Origin: Mycolicibacterium cosmeticum | GTDB taxonomy: Bacteria > Actinomycetota > Actinomycetes > Mycobacteriales > Mycobacteriaceae | NCBI RefSeq assembly: GCF_000613185.1 | Contig: NZ_CCBB010000002.1 | Coordinates: forward strand, 558,001-622,000 | Direction of reading: 5' to 3' | Length of the DNA stretch: 64,000 nucleotides | In this document: positions 1 through 9,063 of the stretch, in pieces | Position numbering within the stretch: position 1 is the first letter of the stretch | Layout: the number at the start of each line of letters is the position of its first letter | Translations under genes and position numbers: made by a program | The notes under the pieces: model-generated | The model's database searches: none | Told to the model about the DNA's origin: nothing | Seen by the model: the letters and a program-made list of their open reading frames with translations, nothing else

Positions 1-656
1 TCCTGCCGGCCAGGCTGACGGTGGACCTGTTCAAGGTCGCTCGGGGCGTGCCGACCACCGCCAAGCTCGCCCTGGTCCGCGACGGTCACCGGGTCCGCAA
101 CGCCGAGTGCGAGCTGATTCAGGACGGCGTGACGGTGGTCCGCGCGATCATGGTGCAATACCGCCTCTCGGAGCCGCCGCGCGGCCGGGAATGGGTGCCC
201 GCGACGAGCTTCCCGGGCCCGGTCGACCGGGACGACGCCAGGGGGATCGGCATCGGCAGCGATGACGTCGGTTGGACGGGGGCCATCGCCGATCACCAGA
301 ACACCTCGCGCAAACGTTTCGTCAACCGGACCATCGACGTCGTGGAGGGCGACCGTAACTCACCGTTCGTGCGTGCCGCCATGGCCGCCGAGGGCACCAG
401 CCTGGTCACCAATCTCGGCACGGCGGGCGTCGGTTACATCAACGGCGACCTGACCGTGGCGTTGTCGCGGCTGCCCCGCGACGAGTGGATCGGCGTTCAG
501 GCCGACTCGCACTGGACCTCGGACGGCATCTCGGTGGGGACGTCGACCCTCTTCGACAGTGCCGGGCCGGTCGGTACCGGCATGGTGACCGCCGTCGCCA
601 ACCCGGGCGCGCAGATCGACTTCGCCAACGACCCGTTTCCCGAACGGACCCGCTGA
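1..656 (+). CDS. Acyl-CoA thioesterase-like hotdog protein, 5' end cut by window edge
   Basis: The reading frame is already open at base 3 and reads LPARLTVDLFK, so the gene starts outside the window; the GTG at 21 is internal. The sequence resembles the actinobacterial thioesterase-like family with a double hotdog fold (TesB/4HBT_3 type). Signs are the LTVDLF segment and the C-terminal pattern with WIGVQADSHWTSDGI, then T.LFD..GP.G. This family hydrolyses acyl-CoA thioesters in the cytoplasm; the substrate here cannot be told. Its 3' 160 bp overlap the convergent esterase gene on the other strand. The family call is fairly safe, the exact activity is inference. Confidence 0.75.
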   Translation, partial: LPARLTVDLFKVARGVPTTAKLALVRDGHRVRNAECELIQDGVTVVRAIMVQYRLSEPPRGREWVPATSFPGPVDRDDARGIGIGSDDVGWTGAIADHQNTSRKRFVNRTIDVVEGDRNSPFVRAAMAAEGTSLVTNLGTAGVGYINGDLTVALSRLPRDEWIGVQADSHWTSDGISVGTSTLFDSAGPVGTGMVTAVANPGAQIDFANDPFPERTR

Positions 657-1624
657 GATCGGGTGACGTTCTTGGTGAATTCGCCGAGATGGCCGATGGC
701 GTGCCTGCCCTCCGGCAACACGTCGGCGGCGAGCGGAAAGTCGTGAATCTGCCCGTGCCACAAGTGCAGATCGCACGGCGTACCCGCCTCCACCAGCCGC
801 CGGAACATCAATTCCGCGTCGGGGAGCAGTATTTCGCTCATGCTGGCGTGGATCGCCACCGGCGGCATGTCCGACAGGTCGGCGTCGGCCGGCGAGAGTA
901 CCTCCCGGCCGTCCTCGGCGGGCAGCGTCATCCCTCCGCGGCGCACCGCCCTGGCGAACATCGACAGCGCCCGCAGCGGGAACATGGCACAGCTGCCTGC
1001 GCCGCGACGAGCCAGCTTGCGTTCGGGGTCCAGGTCGGTCAGCGGTGAGATCGCGGCCACCCCGGCGGGGCCCGGCCGGCCGCGCCGGATCAGTTCCAGC
1101 GTGGTGGCCAGGGCCAGATACCCGCCGGCCGAGTCGCCGGCGATGACGATCTCGTCCGGTCGGTAGCCACGCTGCCGCAGCCAGTCCATGCCGTCGAGGG
1201 CGTCGTCGACCGCCGACGCCAAACCGTGGGCGGGCAGCATGCGATAGGCGACGTTGAGCACCTCGGCATCGGCGGCCTTGGCCAACCGTGCCACCAACGA
1301 TCGGTGGGTGTTCAGCCCGCAGGTGAGGAAGGCGCCACCGTGCAGGTAGAGGATGGCACGGCGGCCGGAACCGCCGGTGCCGATCAACTCGGCGCGGCAG
1401 TTCGGCAGGGTGATGCGTTGGGTCACCGCGGATATCGGCTGCGGCAGCAGTCCGGCGATCCGATCGATGGAACCCATCGGCCAGCCCAGATCGGGGTGCA
1501 ACGCCCACAGCCGCACCGCGTTCTTCACGAAAACCCGGCACCACGCGCCGATCGCGACCGATTGCGGGCTCCTGGACGTGTGAATCCGGATCCCGCTGCG
1601 CACTGGCGCCACCATGTTGATCAA
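497..1624 (-). CDS. Alpha/beta hydrolase, hormone-sensitive-lipase family esterase
   Basis: A 375-residue serine esterase. The oxyanion motif reads HGGAF (about residue 95) and the nucleophile elbow GDSAGG (about residue 164). A DAEL acidic segment and the histidine of HGQIHDFPL complete a plausible triad. This is the mycobacterial Lip type of carboxylesterase acting on short acyl esters. The recognisable domain ends near residue 322 (HLGEFTKN). The last 50 or so residues are read antisense through the end of the thioesterase gene and look non-homologous, so the original stop codon may have been lost. The start is an ATG, and a later Met is possible. Confidence 0.8.
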   Translation of the reverse strand: MINMVAPVRSGIRIHTSRSPQSVAIGAWCRVFVKNAVRLWALHPDLGWPMGSIDRIAGLLPQPISAVTQRITLPNCRAELIGTGGSGRRAILYLHGGAFLTCGLNTHRSLVARLAKAADAEVLNVAYRMLPAHGLASAVDDALDGMDWLRQRGYRPDEIVIAGDSAGGYLALATTLELIRRGRPGPAGVAAISPLTDLDPERKLARRGAGSCAMFPLRALSMFARAVRRGGMTLPAEDGREVLSPADADLSDMPPVAIHASMSEILLPDAELMFRRLVEAGTPCDLHLWHGQIHDFPLAADVLPEGRHAIGHLGEFTKNVTRSQRVRSGNGSLAKSICAPGLATAVTMPVPTGPALSKRVDVPTEMPSEVQCESA

Positions 1625-1685
1625 CTCCTGCCTCGACGTGCGGCGGGAATACCCTTGTGGCCGTGGGTTAAACGCGCGACGAATC

Positions 1686-2228
1686 TCAATCCGGCAGGCA
1701 GTTCGAACAATCCGTGACGGTGGCCCGCATATTGCGTTGCATCATGTCCAGCGCTGCCCGCCCGAGATCCGCGTCGATGTGGGCCACCGCATCGGCGGGT
1801 ATCACGATGTCGAAGTGCCGGACGTAGGCGTCGAGTGCGCTGTACAGGATGCATTGTTCGGTGACTTGGCCGGTGAGGATGACCGTCTTGGTGCCCAGTC
1901 GCTGCAGCAGGTAGTCCAGCGGTGTGGCATAGAAGACGCTGTGGCGCACCTTCGCCACGAACAGCGATTCGGGCGCCGGTACCAGTGGCTTGACCAGGTC
2001 GGGGCGCTGACCGTCCACCGCGCCGCGCACGATGTCGTCGGTGCTCGCGGTGAAGTCCCCGCGGTTGTCGTTGACGTAAACGAGGTCCACTCCGTCGTGG
2101 TCGCGGGCGCGGTCGGCCAAATCGGCCAGCGGCGTCACGATGGGCGCGACATTGGCGGCCAGCGCGCCGGCGTCTTCGTGCCGGTAGTCGTTGAACATGT
2201 CGACGACCAGCAGGGCGCAATCACTCAT
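1686..2228 (-). CDS. Isochorismatase-family cysteine hydrolase
   Basis: A 180-residue protein with the catalytic triad of the isochorismatase-like superfamily: Asp in LLVVDMFND at the N terminus, Lys in VAKVRHS, and Cys in TGQVTEQCILYS, followed by the usual ALDAYVR helix. Members hydrolyse amides or N-carbamoyl groups (nicotinamidase, ureidoacrylate hydrolase and similar); the substrate is not deducible. The start chosen is MSDCALLVV, where homology begins. An in-frame GTG 45 bases further upstream is possible, but no good ribosome site supports either. It sits alone, facing away from the haemophore gene. Confidence 0.8.
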   Translation of the reverse strand: MSDCALLVVDMFNDYRHEDAGALAANVAPIVTPLADLADRARDHDGVDLVYVNDNRGDFTASTDDIVRGAVDGQRPDLVKPLVPAPESLFVAKVRHSVFYATPLDYLLQRLGTKTVILTGQVTEQCILYSALDAYVRHFDIVIPADAVAHIDADLGRAALDMMQRNMRATVTDCSNCLPD

Positions 2229-2512
2229 CTGGGCTGGGTACCCGCATAACGATTGGGTCACGCCTTCTGTCACGATCGGTTAAGAATTCGGGCGCAACCT
2301 TGAGAATTGTTCAGGAATTCCGCGGGGTTCTAGGCGGCTCCTCAGCAGTGCCGGCGAAAATGCGAGCCATCTCACGGCCCCCGGCTGTAACGCTCGAAAC
2401 GGTGGGCCGACAAGCGAGTTCGCGGGTTCTCGACGGGTTTCGATGGTCACGTACGGTGGAATCCGGGTCGGGTAAACCACATCTGAACGACTCGAAGGAA
2501 CACCCAGTCATC

Positions 2513-2905
2513 ATGAGCTTCATGCCGAATCCCCGAATGACCATCGTCGCGCTGGCCGCGGGAAGCCTGCTCAGCGCGGGCGCGGCCACCCTGGCGCCGA
2601 CGGCCTCGGCCGCACCGGTCGATTGCAGCCGCCCAGCGCTGGACGCGACGGTGCAGCAGACCACCGGTGCCGCGCAGGGCTACCTGAACGCCCATCCGGG
2701 CGCCAACCAGGCGGTGTCCGCCATCTACACCCAACCGCGGGACGTGGCCTCGGCGAACATCCGGGCCTACTTCAACGCCAACCCGCAGGAGTACTACGAC
2801 CTGCGTGGCATCCTCGCGCCGATCGGCGACAAGCAGCGTGCGTGCAACACGCAGGTGCTCTCACCCGAATTAGCTTCGGCCTACAGCGAATTCATGGCCG
2901 GCTGA
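2513..2905 (+). CDS. Secreted haemophore-related haem-binding protein
   Basis: About 130 residues: a Sec signal peptide (MTIVALAAGSLLSAGAATLA, cleavage after ASA) and a small helical domain with two cysteines (VDCSRPALDATV and RACNTQV). The domain carries the pattern of the mycobacterial haemophore haem-binding family (Rv0203-like; QGYLNAHP and NANPQEYYDLRG). Such proteins bind haem outside the cell and pass it to MmpL transporters. None of those transporters is nearby, so the role in haem uptake is from family knowledge only. An ATG at 2522 (MPNPRM) is an alternative start. Confidence 0.8.
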   Translation: MSFMPNPRMTIVALAAGSLLSAGAATLAPTASAAPVDCSRPALDATVQQTTGAAQGYLNAHPGANQAVSAIYTQPRDVASANIRAYFNANPQEYYDLRGILAPIGDKQRACNTQVLSPELASAYSEFMAG

Positions 2906-2962
2906 CGACACTCGGTCGCGTCGGCCACCCACATCCGGGTGGCCGACGCCACCGTGCTCACA

Positions 2963-3436
2963 TCAGGTTCTGACGACCTGCGTGCCACCGGCCAGATCGT
3001 CGTGCGTGCCTTGGCGCCATGGACTGTTCTTGATCGACACCGCGATGAGCACGTAGGCGATGAAGGCCAGCAGCCAACCCAGGTACGGGATCATCGCCAG
3101 CAGGGTGAACGAATTGCGGATCGCCGACTGTTTCAGGTCGGGATGCGGGCGGCCATGCGGGCCGCGGACCTCGAGCCCCAACAACTTCTTGCCCGGCGTC
3201 CAGCCGACCGCCACCTCGAACGCCACGAAGTAGACGAATGTCAGCAGGCCCGAAAACAGGCCGGTGACAAGGATATTGGACAACCCGTCGAGTGACACCA
3301 CGGCAAAGACGCTGGCAACGTTGACGATGACACCGTCGATGACGCGTGCGAAGAAGCGCCGGCCGAGATTGCCGGCAACGGCGGGTGTGGGGGCCGGCGA
3401 CCGCCATGGCTGCGGTCCGAGATCACCAGTGGTCAT
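2963..3436 (-). CDS. RDD-family integral membrane protein
   Basis: A 157-residue protein with a short Pro-rich N terminus, then GNLGRRFFARVIDG, the Arg-Asp signature of the RDD family in the first helix. Two further hydrophobic helices follow (about residues 50-75 and 110-135). The conserved WTPGKKLLGLEV loop lies between them. RDD proteins are small membrane proteins often linked with ion exchange or secretion, but the role of single-domain mycobacterial copies is not settled. It is divergent from the RhtA-like exporter gene. Confidence 0.85.
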   Translation of the reverse strand: MTTGDLGPQPWRSPAPTPAVAGNLGRRFFARVIDGVIVNVASVFAVVSLDGLSNILVTGLFSGLLTFVYFVAFEVAVGWTPGKKLLGLEVRGPHGRPHPDLKQSAIRNSFTLLAMIPYLGWLLAFIAYVLIAVSIKNSPWRQGTHDDLAGGTQVVRT

Positions 3437-3535
3437 GGCGCCAATCTACGCATAAACGATTGTTTGAGTTCAGCGAACGATATGTCCGCAAATATCACGT
3501 GGACATGAACATTCCGGCTGCCGTTCAATGCAGGG

Positions 3536-4408
3536 GTGACCACCTCAACCGCCCGGGACGGCGCCCTCATGGCAATCGCCGCAATGTGCTCGGTCCAGCT
3601 CGGTGCCGCGATCGCGGTCGGGCTCATCGACGATATCGGCGCCGAGGGCACCGCCTGGTTGCGCCTGATGTGGGCCGGTGTGTTGATGCTGGTCCTGGTC
3701 CGGCCTCGACCCTCGGCGTTCAGCCGATCGGCCTTCGCGACGTGCGTCGTGCTCGGAGTGGTCACCGCCGGTATCACCCTGCTGTTCATGATGGCCCTGG
3801 CCCGGATCCCGCTGGGAATCGCCAGTGCGCTGGAATTCCTCGGGCCACTCGGCGTCGCGGTGGCCAAGGGCTCCGGCCGGCACCGGCTGCTGTGGCCCGG
3901 ACTGGCGGCCGTCGGGGTGCTGCTGTTGACCGAGCCGTGGACCGGATCGGTCGACCCGGTGGGCGTGCTGTATGCGCTGGGTTCGGCGGTGTGCTGGGGG
4001 CTGTACATCCTCTTGACCCAAAGGGTGGGCGACGCGGTGGCCGGCATCACCGGCCTGGCGGTGTCCATGCCGGTGGCGGGCCTGGTGGCGACCGCCGTCG
4101 CAGGTCCGACGGTGTTCGGCCGGGTCACCCCCGAGATCCTGTTGATCGGGGTCGGCCTGGCCATCCTGCTGCCGGTCATCCCGTTCGCGCTGGAACTGCT
4201 GGCGCTGCGCCGGCTCACCACGGCGTCGTTCGGCACGCTGATGAGCCTGGAGCCGGCCTTCGCGATGCTGATGGGGCTGATCATCCTGCACCAGGTGCCG
4301 GCGCCGCCTGCCGTGCTGGGCATCATCGCCGTCGTCGCGGCCGGGGTCGGCGCCGCCCGCTCCGGCGCCCGGTCCGCCCCACCGGTCCCCGCCGAAGCCA
4401 TGACGTGA
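3536..4408 (+). CDS. EamA/RhtA-type inner-membrane exporter (DMT superfamily)
   Basis: 290 residues with ten predicted helices arranged as two EamA repeats. The segment [20 protein letters not shown] and the second-repeat [12 protein letters not shown] are typical of RhtA (threonine/homoserine exporter) relatives. It probably exports an amino acid or similar small metabolite through the cytoplasmic membrane. The start is GTG at the beginning of TTSTARDG. A nested palindrome starts 11 bases after the stop and probably ends the transcript. Confidence 0.8.
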   Translation: MTTSTARDGALMAIAAMCSVQLGAAIAVGLIDDIGAEGTAWLRLMWAGVLMLVLVRPRPSAFSRSAFATCVVLGVVTAGITLLFMMALARIPLGIASALEFLGPLGVAVAKGSGRHRLLWPGLAAVGVLLLTEPWTGSVDPVGVLYALGSAVCWGLYILLTQRVGDAVAGITGLAVSMPVAGLVATAVAGPTVFGRVTPEILLIGVGLAILLPVIPFALELLALRRLTTASFGTLMSLEPAFAMLMGLIILHQVPAPPAVLGIIAVVAAGVGAARSGARSAPPVPAEAMT

Positions 4409-4418
4409 CGGTTTTTCA

Positions 4419-4480
4419 GGCGAGCGGCCGTGTTTGTACACCGACACTCCGTGTCAGGCGTACAAACGGGGCCGCTCGCC
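4419..4480. repeat. Nested palindrome, copy 1 (REP-like element or terminator)
   Basis: Three stacked inverted repeats share one centre. The outer arms are GGCGAGCGGCC / GGCCGCTCGCC, the middle arms TTTGTAC / GTACAAA and the inner arms GACAC / GTGTC around a 3-base loop. The same design, with diverged sequence, recurs at 4865-4934 on the other side of the Ddn-like gene. It could fold as RNA downstream of the exporter gene and end transcription. Confidence 0.75.
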
Positions 4481-4511
4481 GACCGAGTGCAGCGCCGATA
4501 CCCTCGGAGGA

Positions 4512-4862
4512 ATGGCTCAGTATTTCTCCGCGTCCTCGTTCGTCCGCGCCTTCAACACCGGCTTCGTCGCGCTGATGCACGCACCGGTGGTGGGCGGCCT
4601 GCTGCGCCGCGGCACCGTCGTCATCCGGTATCAGGGCCGCAAGTCCGGCCGGACCGTCGAGCTGCCGGTCGGCTACCGACGCTCCGGTGACACCGTCACC
4701 GTCGCGGTCGCCCTGCCGGACAAGAAGAACTGGTGGCGCAATTTCACCGGGGAGGGCGCACCGTTGGTGTTCCTCGGCCTCGACGGCGCCGACCGTCCCG
4801 CGCATGCGGTGGCAACCCGGGACGCCAGGGGAGCCGTCTCGGTCACGGCGACGTTGAGCTGA
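4512..4862 (+). CDS. Ddn-like nitroreductase/F420-dependent family protein
   Basis: A 116-residue split-barrel protein. GTVVIRYQGRKSGRTVELPV is the hallmark of the mycobacterial deazaflavin (F420)-dependent nitroreductase (Ddn) family, and KKNWWRNF is the usual second motif. Relatives bind F420H2 and reduce quinones or nitro compounds, but many paralogues have no known substrate. The start is the ATG of MAQYFSAS. A GGAGG lies only one base before it, so an upstream start cannot be excluded. The gene is bracketed by two nested palindromes and looks like a one-gene cassette. Confidence 0.75.
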   Translation: MAQYFSASSFVRAFNTGFVALMHAPVVGGLLRRGTVVIRYQGRKSGRTVELPVGYRRSGDTVTVAVALPDKKNWWRNFTGEGAPLVFLGLDGADRPAHAVATRDARGAVSVTATLS

Positions 4863-4864
4863 AT

Positions 4865-4934
4865 CTTCGGCGAGCGTGCGCATTTGCACACGTGTGACGG
4901 CGTGTCGGTGTGCGAACGCGCACGCTCGCCGAAG
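4865..4934. terminator. Nested palindrome, copy 2; probable bidirectional terminator
   Basis: A perfect 16-bp stem, CTTCGGCGAGCGTGCG against CGCACGCTCGCCGAAG, encloses near-complementary TTTGCACAC / GTGTGCGAA arms. It fills the 77-base gap between the convergent stops of the Ddn-like gene and the potC-type gene, so it can serve transcripts from both sides. The layout matches the element at 4419-4480, which suggests one repeat family. Confidence 0.75.
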
Positions 4935-4939
4935 AAACG

Positions 4940-5770
4940 TCAGGCCTCGATGCGCTTGCGGCGGTAGAGCGTTCCGACGCCGAGCAGGATCAGGCTGATC
5001 ACCAGGATGGCGGTGGCCAGCACGTTGATCTGTGGTGGCACAGCGGCCTTCACCGCCGCGTTGACGTAGAGCGGGTAGGTCACGGTGGAGCCGCTGACGA
5101 AGTAGGTGATGATGAAGTCGTCGAGCGAGAGCGCGAAGGACAGCATGCCCGCCGCGATGATTCCGGGCACGATCAGCGGCAGGGTCACCTTGAAGAAGGT
5201 CCGGGTGGGGCTGGCGCCCAGGTCCATCGACGCGTCTTCCAGGGTCCAGTCGAAACCGCGTACCCGGGCCCGGACGGTCATGGCGATGAAGCTGACCTCG
5301 AACGCCACGTGCGCGATGACGATGGTGGTGTAGCCCGCGGCCCAGTGCAGGTCGAGGAACAACGTCAGCAGCGAGGCGCCCATCACCACCTCGGGGGCGG
5401 TCAGCGGCAGCACCATGAAGGTGTCGACCGCTTTGCTGCCGCGGAAGCGCTGGCGTACCAAGGCGATCGCGATCAGCGTGCCGAGCACCAACGCGATCAA
5501 CGTGGACACGAACGCCACGTTGAGACTGAGTTTGAGGGCGTCCACCAGGGCGGGGTATTTGAACGGGTGCAGCCAGTTGTCCAGGGTGAATCCCTGCCAG
5601 CTGTAGTTGAACTTGCCCGCCGGGTGGTTGAACGAGAACAGCACGATCACGAAGATCGGCAGGAACAGGTACAACAACACCAGCCCGGCGACGATCCGCA
5701 GCACCAGGTCTCCCCATTTCGGGCGGGCCCGAACGGATTTGACCACCGACGGTTCGAGGGTGGTCGTCAT
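4940..5770 (-). CDS. potC: Spermidine/putrescine-type ABC permease, PotC-like
   Basis: 276 residues with six predicted membrane helices. The EAA loop that contacts the ATPase is visible as LEDASMDLGASPTRTFFKVTLPLIVP. Typical PotC features include FVIVLFSFN near the N terminus and LSFALSLDDFIITYFVSG. With the PotB-like partner it forms the membrane channel for polyamine or related cation uptake. The ATG overlaps the PotB stop by four bases (ATGA), which fixes the start and indicates coupled translation. Last gene of the four-gene operon. Confidence 0.9.
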   Translation of the reverse strand: MTTTLEPSVVKSVRARPKWGDLVLRIVAGLVLLYLFLPIFVIVLFSFNHPAGKFNYSWQGFTLDNWLHPFKYPALVDALKLSLNVAFVSTLIALVLGTLIAIALVRQRFRGSKAVDTFMVLPLTAPEVVMGASLLTLFLDLHWAAGYTTIVIAHVAFEVSFIAMTVRARVRGFDWTLEDASMDLGASPTRTFFKVTLPLIVPGIIAAGMLSFALSLDDFIITYFVSGSTVTYPLYVNAAVKAAVPPQINVLATAILVISLILLGVGTLYRRKRIEA

Positions 5771-6642
5771 ACCAGGTCCTCCGTGCCGAGCGCGCGGGTG
5801 TAGAGCAGCACGCCGATCAGGATCAGCACCATCAGCCCGAGGCTGAGTGCGGCGGCGACGGGGTAGTCCTTGACCACCAGGAACTGTTTCTGGATGACGT
5901 TGCCGATCATCGTGGTCTGGGTGCTGCCCAGGTAGTCGGCGTTGATGAAATCGCCGACGGCCGGGATGAACACGAGCATGCTGCCGGCCAGCACCCCGGG
6001 CAGCGACAACGGCAGGATGACCTTGCCGAAGCTGCGGGTTCCCGAGGAGTACAGGTCGCGGGACGCTTCCAGCAGTCGTGGGTCGATCTTTTCCAGGCTG
6101 ACGTACAACGGCAGGATCATGAAGATGATCCAGTTGTAGATCAGACCGCCGATCACCGCCCAACTGGTCGAGAGCAGCCGGCCCTCACTGGGCAGCAGAC
6201 CGATGGTGTTGAGCAGCCCGACCACCCAGCCATCGTCGGCCAGGATGGTTTTCCAGGCCAAGGTCCGGATCAGGAAGGTGACGAAGAACGGCAGGATCAC
6301 CAAACCCAGGATCAGGTTCTTGAATCTGCCTGCCTTGAAAGCGATCACATACGCCAACGGGAACGCCAGCAACAGGCAGACCACCGTCGCGACGGCCGCA
6401 TACCCGAACGAGCGCAGGATCTGGTCCTGATACAGCTCGAACGCCTTGCCGAAGTTGCCGACGTTCCAGTCGAAGGTCAGCGTCGGCAGGTACACCGATC
6501 CACCCGAACTGGACAGCGACGTGCGCGCCAGCGAAAACAGCGGCACCACAAAGAACACCGCGAGATAAGCCAGCCCGGGCAAGATCATCAGGTACGGTGC
6601 GATCTTGCTGCGCTGCCTGCTACTGGTAGCGACACCAGCCAT
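5767..6642 (-). CDS. potB: Spermidine/putrescine-type ABC permease, PotB-like
   Basis: 291 residues with six helices. The EAA motif reads LLEASRDLYSSGTRSFGKVI followed by LPLSLPG; other PotB/PotH family segments are FFVTFLIRTLAWKTIL and FIPAVGDFINADYLG. It pairs with the PotC-like permease and lies 31 bases after the binding-protein gene. The start MAGVATSSRQRSK gives a normal length and a short cytoplasmic tail before the first helix. Confidence 0.9.
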   Translation of the reverse strand: MAGVATSSRQRSKIAPYLMILPGLAYLAVFFVVPLFSLARTSLSSSGGSVYLPTLTFDWNVGNFGKAFELYQDQILRSFGYAAVATVVCLLLAFPLAYVIAFKAGRFKNLILGLVILPFFVTFLIRTLAWKTILADDGWVVGLLNTIGLLPSEGRLLSTSWAVIGGLIYNWIIFMILPLYVSLEKIDPRLLEASRDLYSSGTRSFGKVILPLSLPGVLAGSMLVFIPAVGDFINADYLGSTQTTMIGNVIQKQFLVVKDYPVAAALSLGLMVLILIGVLLYTRALGTEDLV

Positions 6643-6673
6643 CTATGCTGCTCTCCTCTGCACGACCATCCGC

Positions 6674-7864
6674 TCAGCCGCCGGTGACCGCGGCGTACAG
6701 GTTGTTGAACTCCTGCGTCTGCTCGTCGGTCAACGCCGCCCAGCTCTTCAACCGCGCCTGCACGTCGGCCGGCGGGTTGATCAGGGGGTTGGCGCCCAGC
6801 TTCGGGTCGATCTTGTTCAGTTCGTCGGTCATATCCGAGAGCACCGGCACGTACTGCGTGAACGCGACCAGCTTGGCGTAGTTGGCGCGGTCGTAGACGT
6901 AGTTGATCCACGCCTCGGCGGCCTTCTGATTCTGGGTGGTGTACGGGATCACCTGGGTGTCGATGAACCAGTCGCCACCGGACTCCGGGACGATGAACTT
7001 GAGATCGGGGTTGTCGGCCTGCAACTGGACGACGTCACCCGAATAGGCTTGCGCGATGGCGATATTGCCGGCCGCGAGGTCGTCGGAGTAGTCGTTGCCG
7101 GTGAAGCGGCGGATCTGGCCCTTGTCCTTCTGCTCCCGCACCAGATCCACGGCCTTGGTCACCGTCTCGGTGGTCGGGTTCTCCGGCGAGTTGCCCTGGG
7201 CCTGCATGATCATGCCGAGGGCGTCCTGCACGTCGGAGAACAGGCTGACCCGGCCCTTGAACGCCGGATCCCACAGATCGTCGATCTTGGTGATGTCGCG
7301 CTTGGTGGCGGCCTTGTTGTAGGCCAGGCCGACCATGCCGGTCATGTACGGCGCGGTGTATTTACGGCCGGGATCGCCCGAGGCGTTGAGCAGGTCGGAA
7401 CGCAGGTTCTTGCGGTTGGGGACGCCGGCCTCGCTGATCTCGTTGAGCCAGTTCAGACCCTTGAGTCGCAGCGCCATGAACTGCGTGGGCACCACCAGGT
7501 CCGCGCCGATGTCCTGCTTGCGCGACAGCGGCTCCTTGACCTTGGCGAACCACTGCTCGTTGTCGTTGAAGTCCTCCTTGTAGTCGACCGTGATGCCGGT
7601 CGCCTTCTGGAACTCCGCGACGAAACCGTCGGCCATGTACAGCGGCCAGTTCGAGATCCGCAGCGTGCCCGAGGCCGGGCCGCTGTCCTGGGTGGTGCTG
7701 CTCGGCGCCGAGCTGCCGCCGCCGTTGGAGCCGCAGGCCGCCAGGAAGGACGGGCCCAGGATCGCCGCCGCGGCCGCGGCCGCACCGCCGCCGATGAAGC
7801 GCCGCCGGCTGGTCCGGTTGGCGGCCAGACGCGAGAACAGGCGAGGGTCGATCTCGTTGGACAT
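6674..7864 (-). CDS. potD: Polyamine ABC transporter substrate-binding lipoprotein, PotD-like, Tat-type signal
   Basis: 396 residues. The N terminus holds RTSRRRFIGGG, a twin-arginine motif, then an alanine-rich stretch and the lipobox FLAACG. The protein is therefore probably exported folded by Tat and lipid-anchored. The mature part has the PotD-type pattern (GTLRISNWPLYM, DLVVPTQFMALRLKGLNWLN, APYMTGMVGLAYN, WINYVYDRANYAKLV). It would present spermidine, putrescine or a related amine to the PotBC channel. It lies between the ATPase and permease genes of one operon. Confidence 0.88.
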   Translation of the reverse strand: MSNEIDPRLFSRLAANRTSRRRFIGGGAAAAAAAILGPSFLAACGSNGGGSSAPSSTTQDSGPASGTLRISNWPLYMADGFVAEFQKATGITVDYKEDFNDNEQWFAKVKEPLSRKQDIGADLVVPTQFMALRLKGLNWLNEISEAGVPNRKNLRSDLLNASGDPGRKYTAPYMTGMVGLAYNKAATKRDITKIDDLWDPAFKGRVSLFSDVQDALGMIMQAQGNSPENPTTETVTKAVDLVREQKDKGQIRRFTGNDYSDDLAAGNIAIAQAYSGDVVQLQADNPDLKFIVPESGGDWFIDTQVIPYTTQNQKAAEAWINYVYDRANYAKLVAFTQYVPVLSDMTDELNKIDPKLGANPLINPPADVQARLKSWAALTDEQTQEFNNLYAAVTGG

Positions 7865-7920
7865 GCGGGACCTTTCGTGAAATCTGATCAGGTTGGGGGA
7901 CAGGAGAACTCGCGACCGGT

Positions 7921-9063
7921 TTACGAGTCGTCGAGCATCTCCTCGAGGTCCTCGGTGGTCGGGATGTCGGCGGCGGGCAGCACCAGCGAGGACTCCGGCG
8001 TCCAGCTGACGTACACCTGGTCACCGGGCCGCAGCAGCGGCAGATTCTGTTCGGGGCCGACGTGGGCGACGACCACCGATTCGTCGGGGGCCACCACGGC
8101 CAGCCGCACCACCGGACCCTGGAAGGTCATATCGCGCACCGTGGTCAGCACCGAGACCACGTCGCCGGTGGGCGCTTCGGTGGACACCCGGACCCGTTCG
8201 GGCCGGATCATCAGCGTGGCCTGCCCACCGGACTCGATGGCGGTGTCGCCCGGGCGGGACTTCAGCGTGGACCCGAGCACCTCGATCTCGACGAAATCAC
8301 GGTTGGCCCGCCCGGTCTGGCGTCCCGACCAGAGGTTGGCCTGCCCGATGAACCCGGCCACGAACACCGTCGAGGGCCGGTCATAGATCTCGGTGGGGGA
8401 GCCGATCTGCTCGACGTTGCCGGCGTTCATGACCGCGATGCGGTCACTCATCGTCAGCGCTTCCTCTTGGTCGTGGGTCACGTAGATGAAGGTGATCCCG
8501 ACCTCGCGTTGGATGCGTTTGAGTTCGAACTGCATGGCGTGGCGCAGTTTGAGATCGAGCGCGCCCAGCGGTTCGTCGAGCAGCAACGCGCTGGGGTAGT
8601 TGACCAGGGCGCGGGCCAGTGCCACCCGTTGCTGCTGGCCGCCGGAGAGCTGGCCGGGCTTGCGCTTGGCGAAATCGGTGAGCCGCACGATCTCCAGGAT
8701 CTCGTCGACCGAGCGCTTGATCTGCGCCGCGTCTTTGCGCTCGGACTTCTTGCGGCTGCGCGGCCCGTAGGCCACGTTGTCCCACACCGTCATGTGCGGG
8801 AACAGCGCGTAGTGCTGGAAGACGGTGTTCACGTTGCGCTTGTGCGGCGGGACCGTGGAGACATCGACGCCCTCGAGGCGGATCGCCCCGGAGGTCGGCG
8901 TCTCGAATCCCGCGATCATCCGCAGCGTCGTGGTCTTACCGCAACCCGACGGGCCCAGCATGGAGAAGAACTCCCCGGAACCGATGGTGAAGTCGGCATC
9001 GGCCACCGCGACGTAGTCGTCGAAGCGCTTCGTCACGTGGTCGATCTCGATGACCGGGGCCAC
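7921..9063 (-). CDS. potA: Polyamine ABC transporter ATPase, PotA-like
   Basis: 380 residues with the ABC core: Walker [10 protein letters not shown] (about residue 38), Q-loop [15 protein letters not shown], signature LSGGQQQR, Walker [13 protein letters not shown] and H-loop [10 protein letters not shown]-terminal TOBE domain of about 110 residues follows, as in PotA. It powers the PotBCD importer and is the first gene of that operon. The GTG start leaves the normal N terminus. The frame stays open upstream to about 9129, next to an AGGGAGGA ribosome site, so a longer form from a non-standard codon is possible. Confidence 0.9.
   Translation of the reverse strand: MAPVIEIDHVTKRFDDYVAVADADFTIGSGEFFSMLGPSGCGKTTTLRMIAGFETPTSGAIRLEGVDVSTVPPHKRNVNTVFQHYALFPHMTVWDNVAYGPRSRKKSERKDAAQIKRSVDEILEIVRLTDFAKRKPGQLSGGQQQRVALARALVNYPSALLLDEPLGALDLKLRHAMQFELKRIQREVGITFIYVTHDQEEALTMSDRIAVMNAGNVEQIGSPTEIYDRPSTVFVAGFIGQANLWSGRQTGRANRDFVEIEVLGSTLKSRPGDTAIESGGQATLMIRPERVRVSTEAPTGDVVSVLTTVRDMTFQGPVVRLAVVAPDESVVVAHVGPEQNLPLLRPGDQVYVSWTPESSLVLPAADIPTTEDLEEMLDDS

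Noticed and set aside
360-1544. Long Arg-rich open frames antisense or out of frame to real genes (for example 360-1544, 3545-4447, 6605-8386, 9681-10976, 11730-12554)
   Set aside because: They follow high-GC codon structure of the true gene on the other strand or frame, have Arg/Gly/Pro-rich sequence and no family motif.
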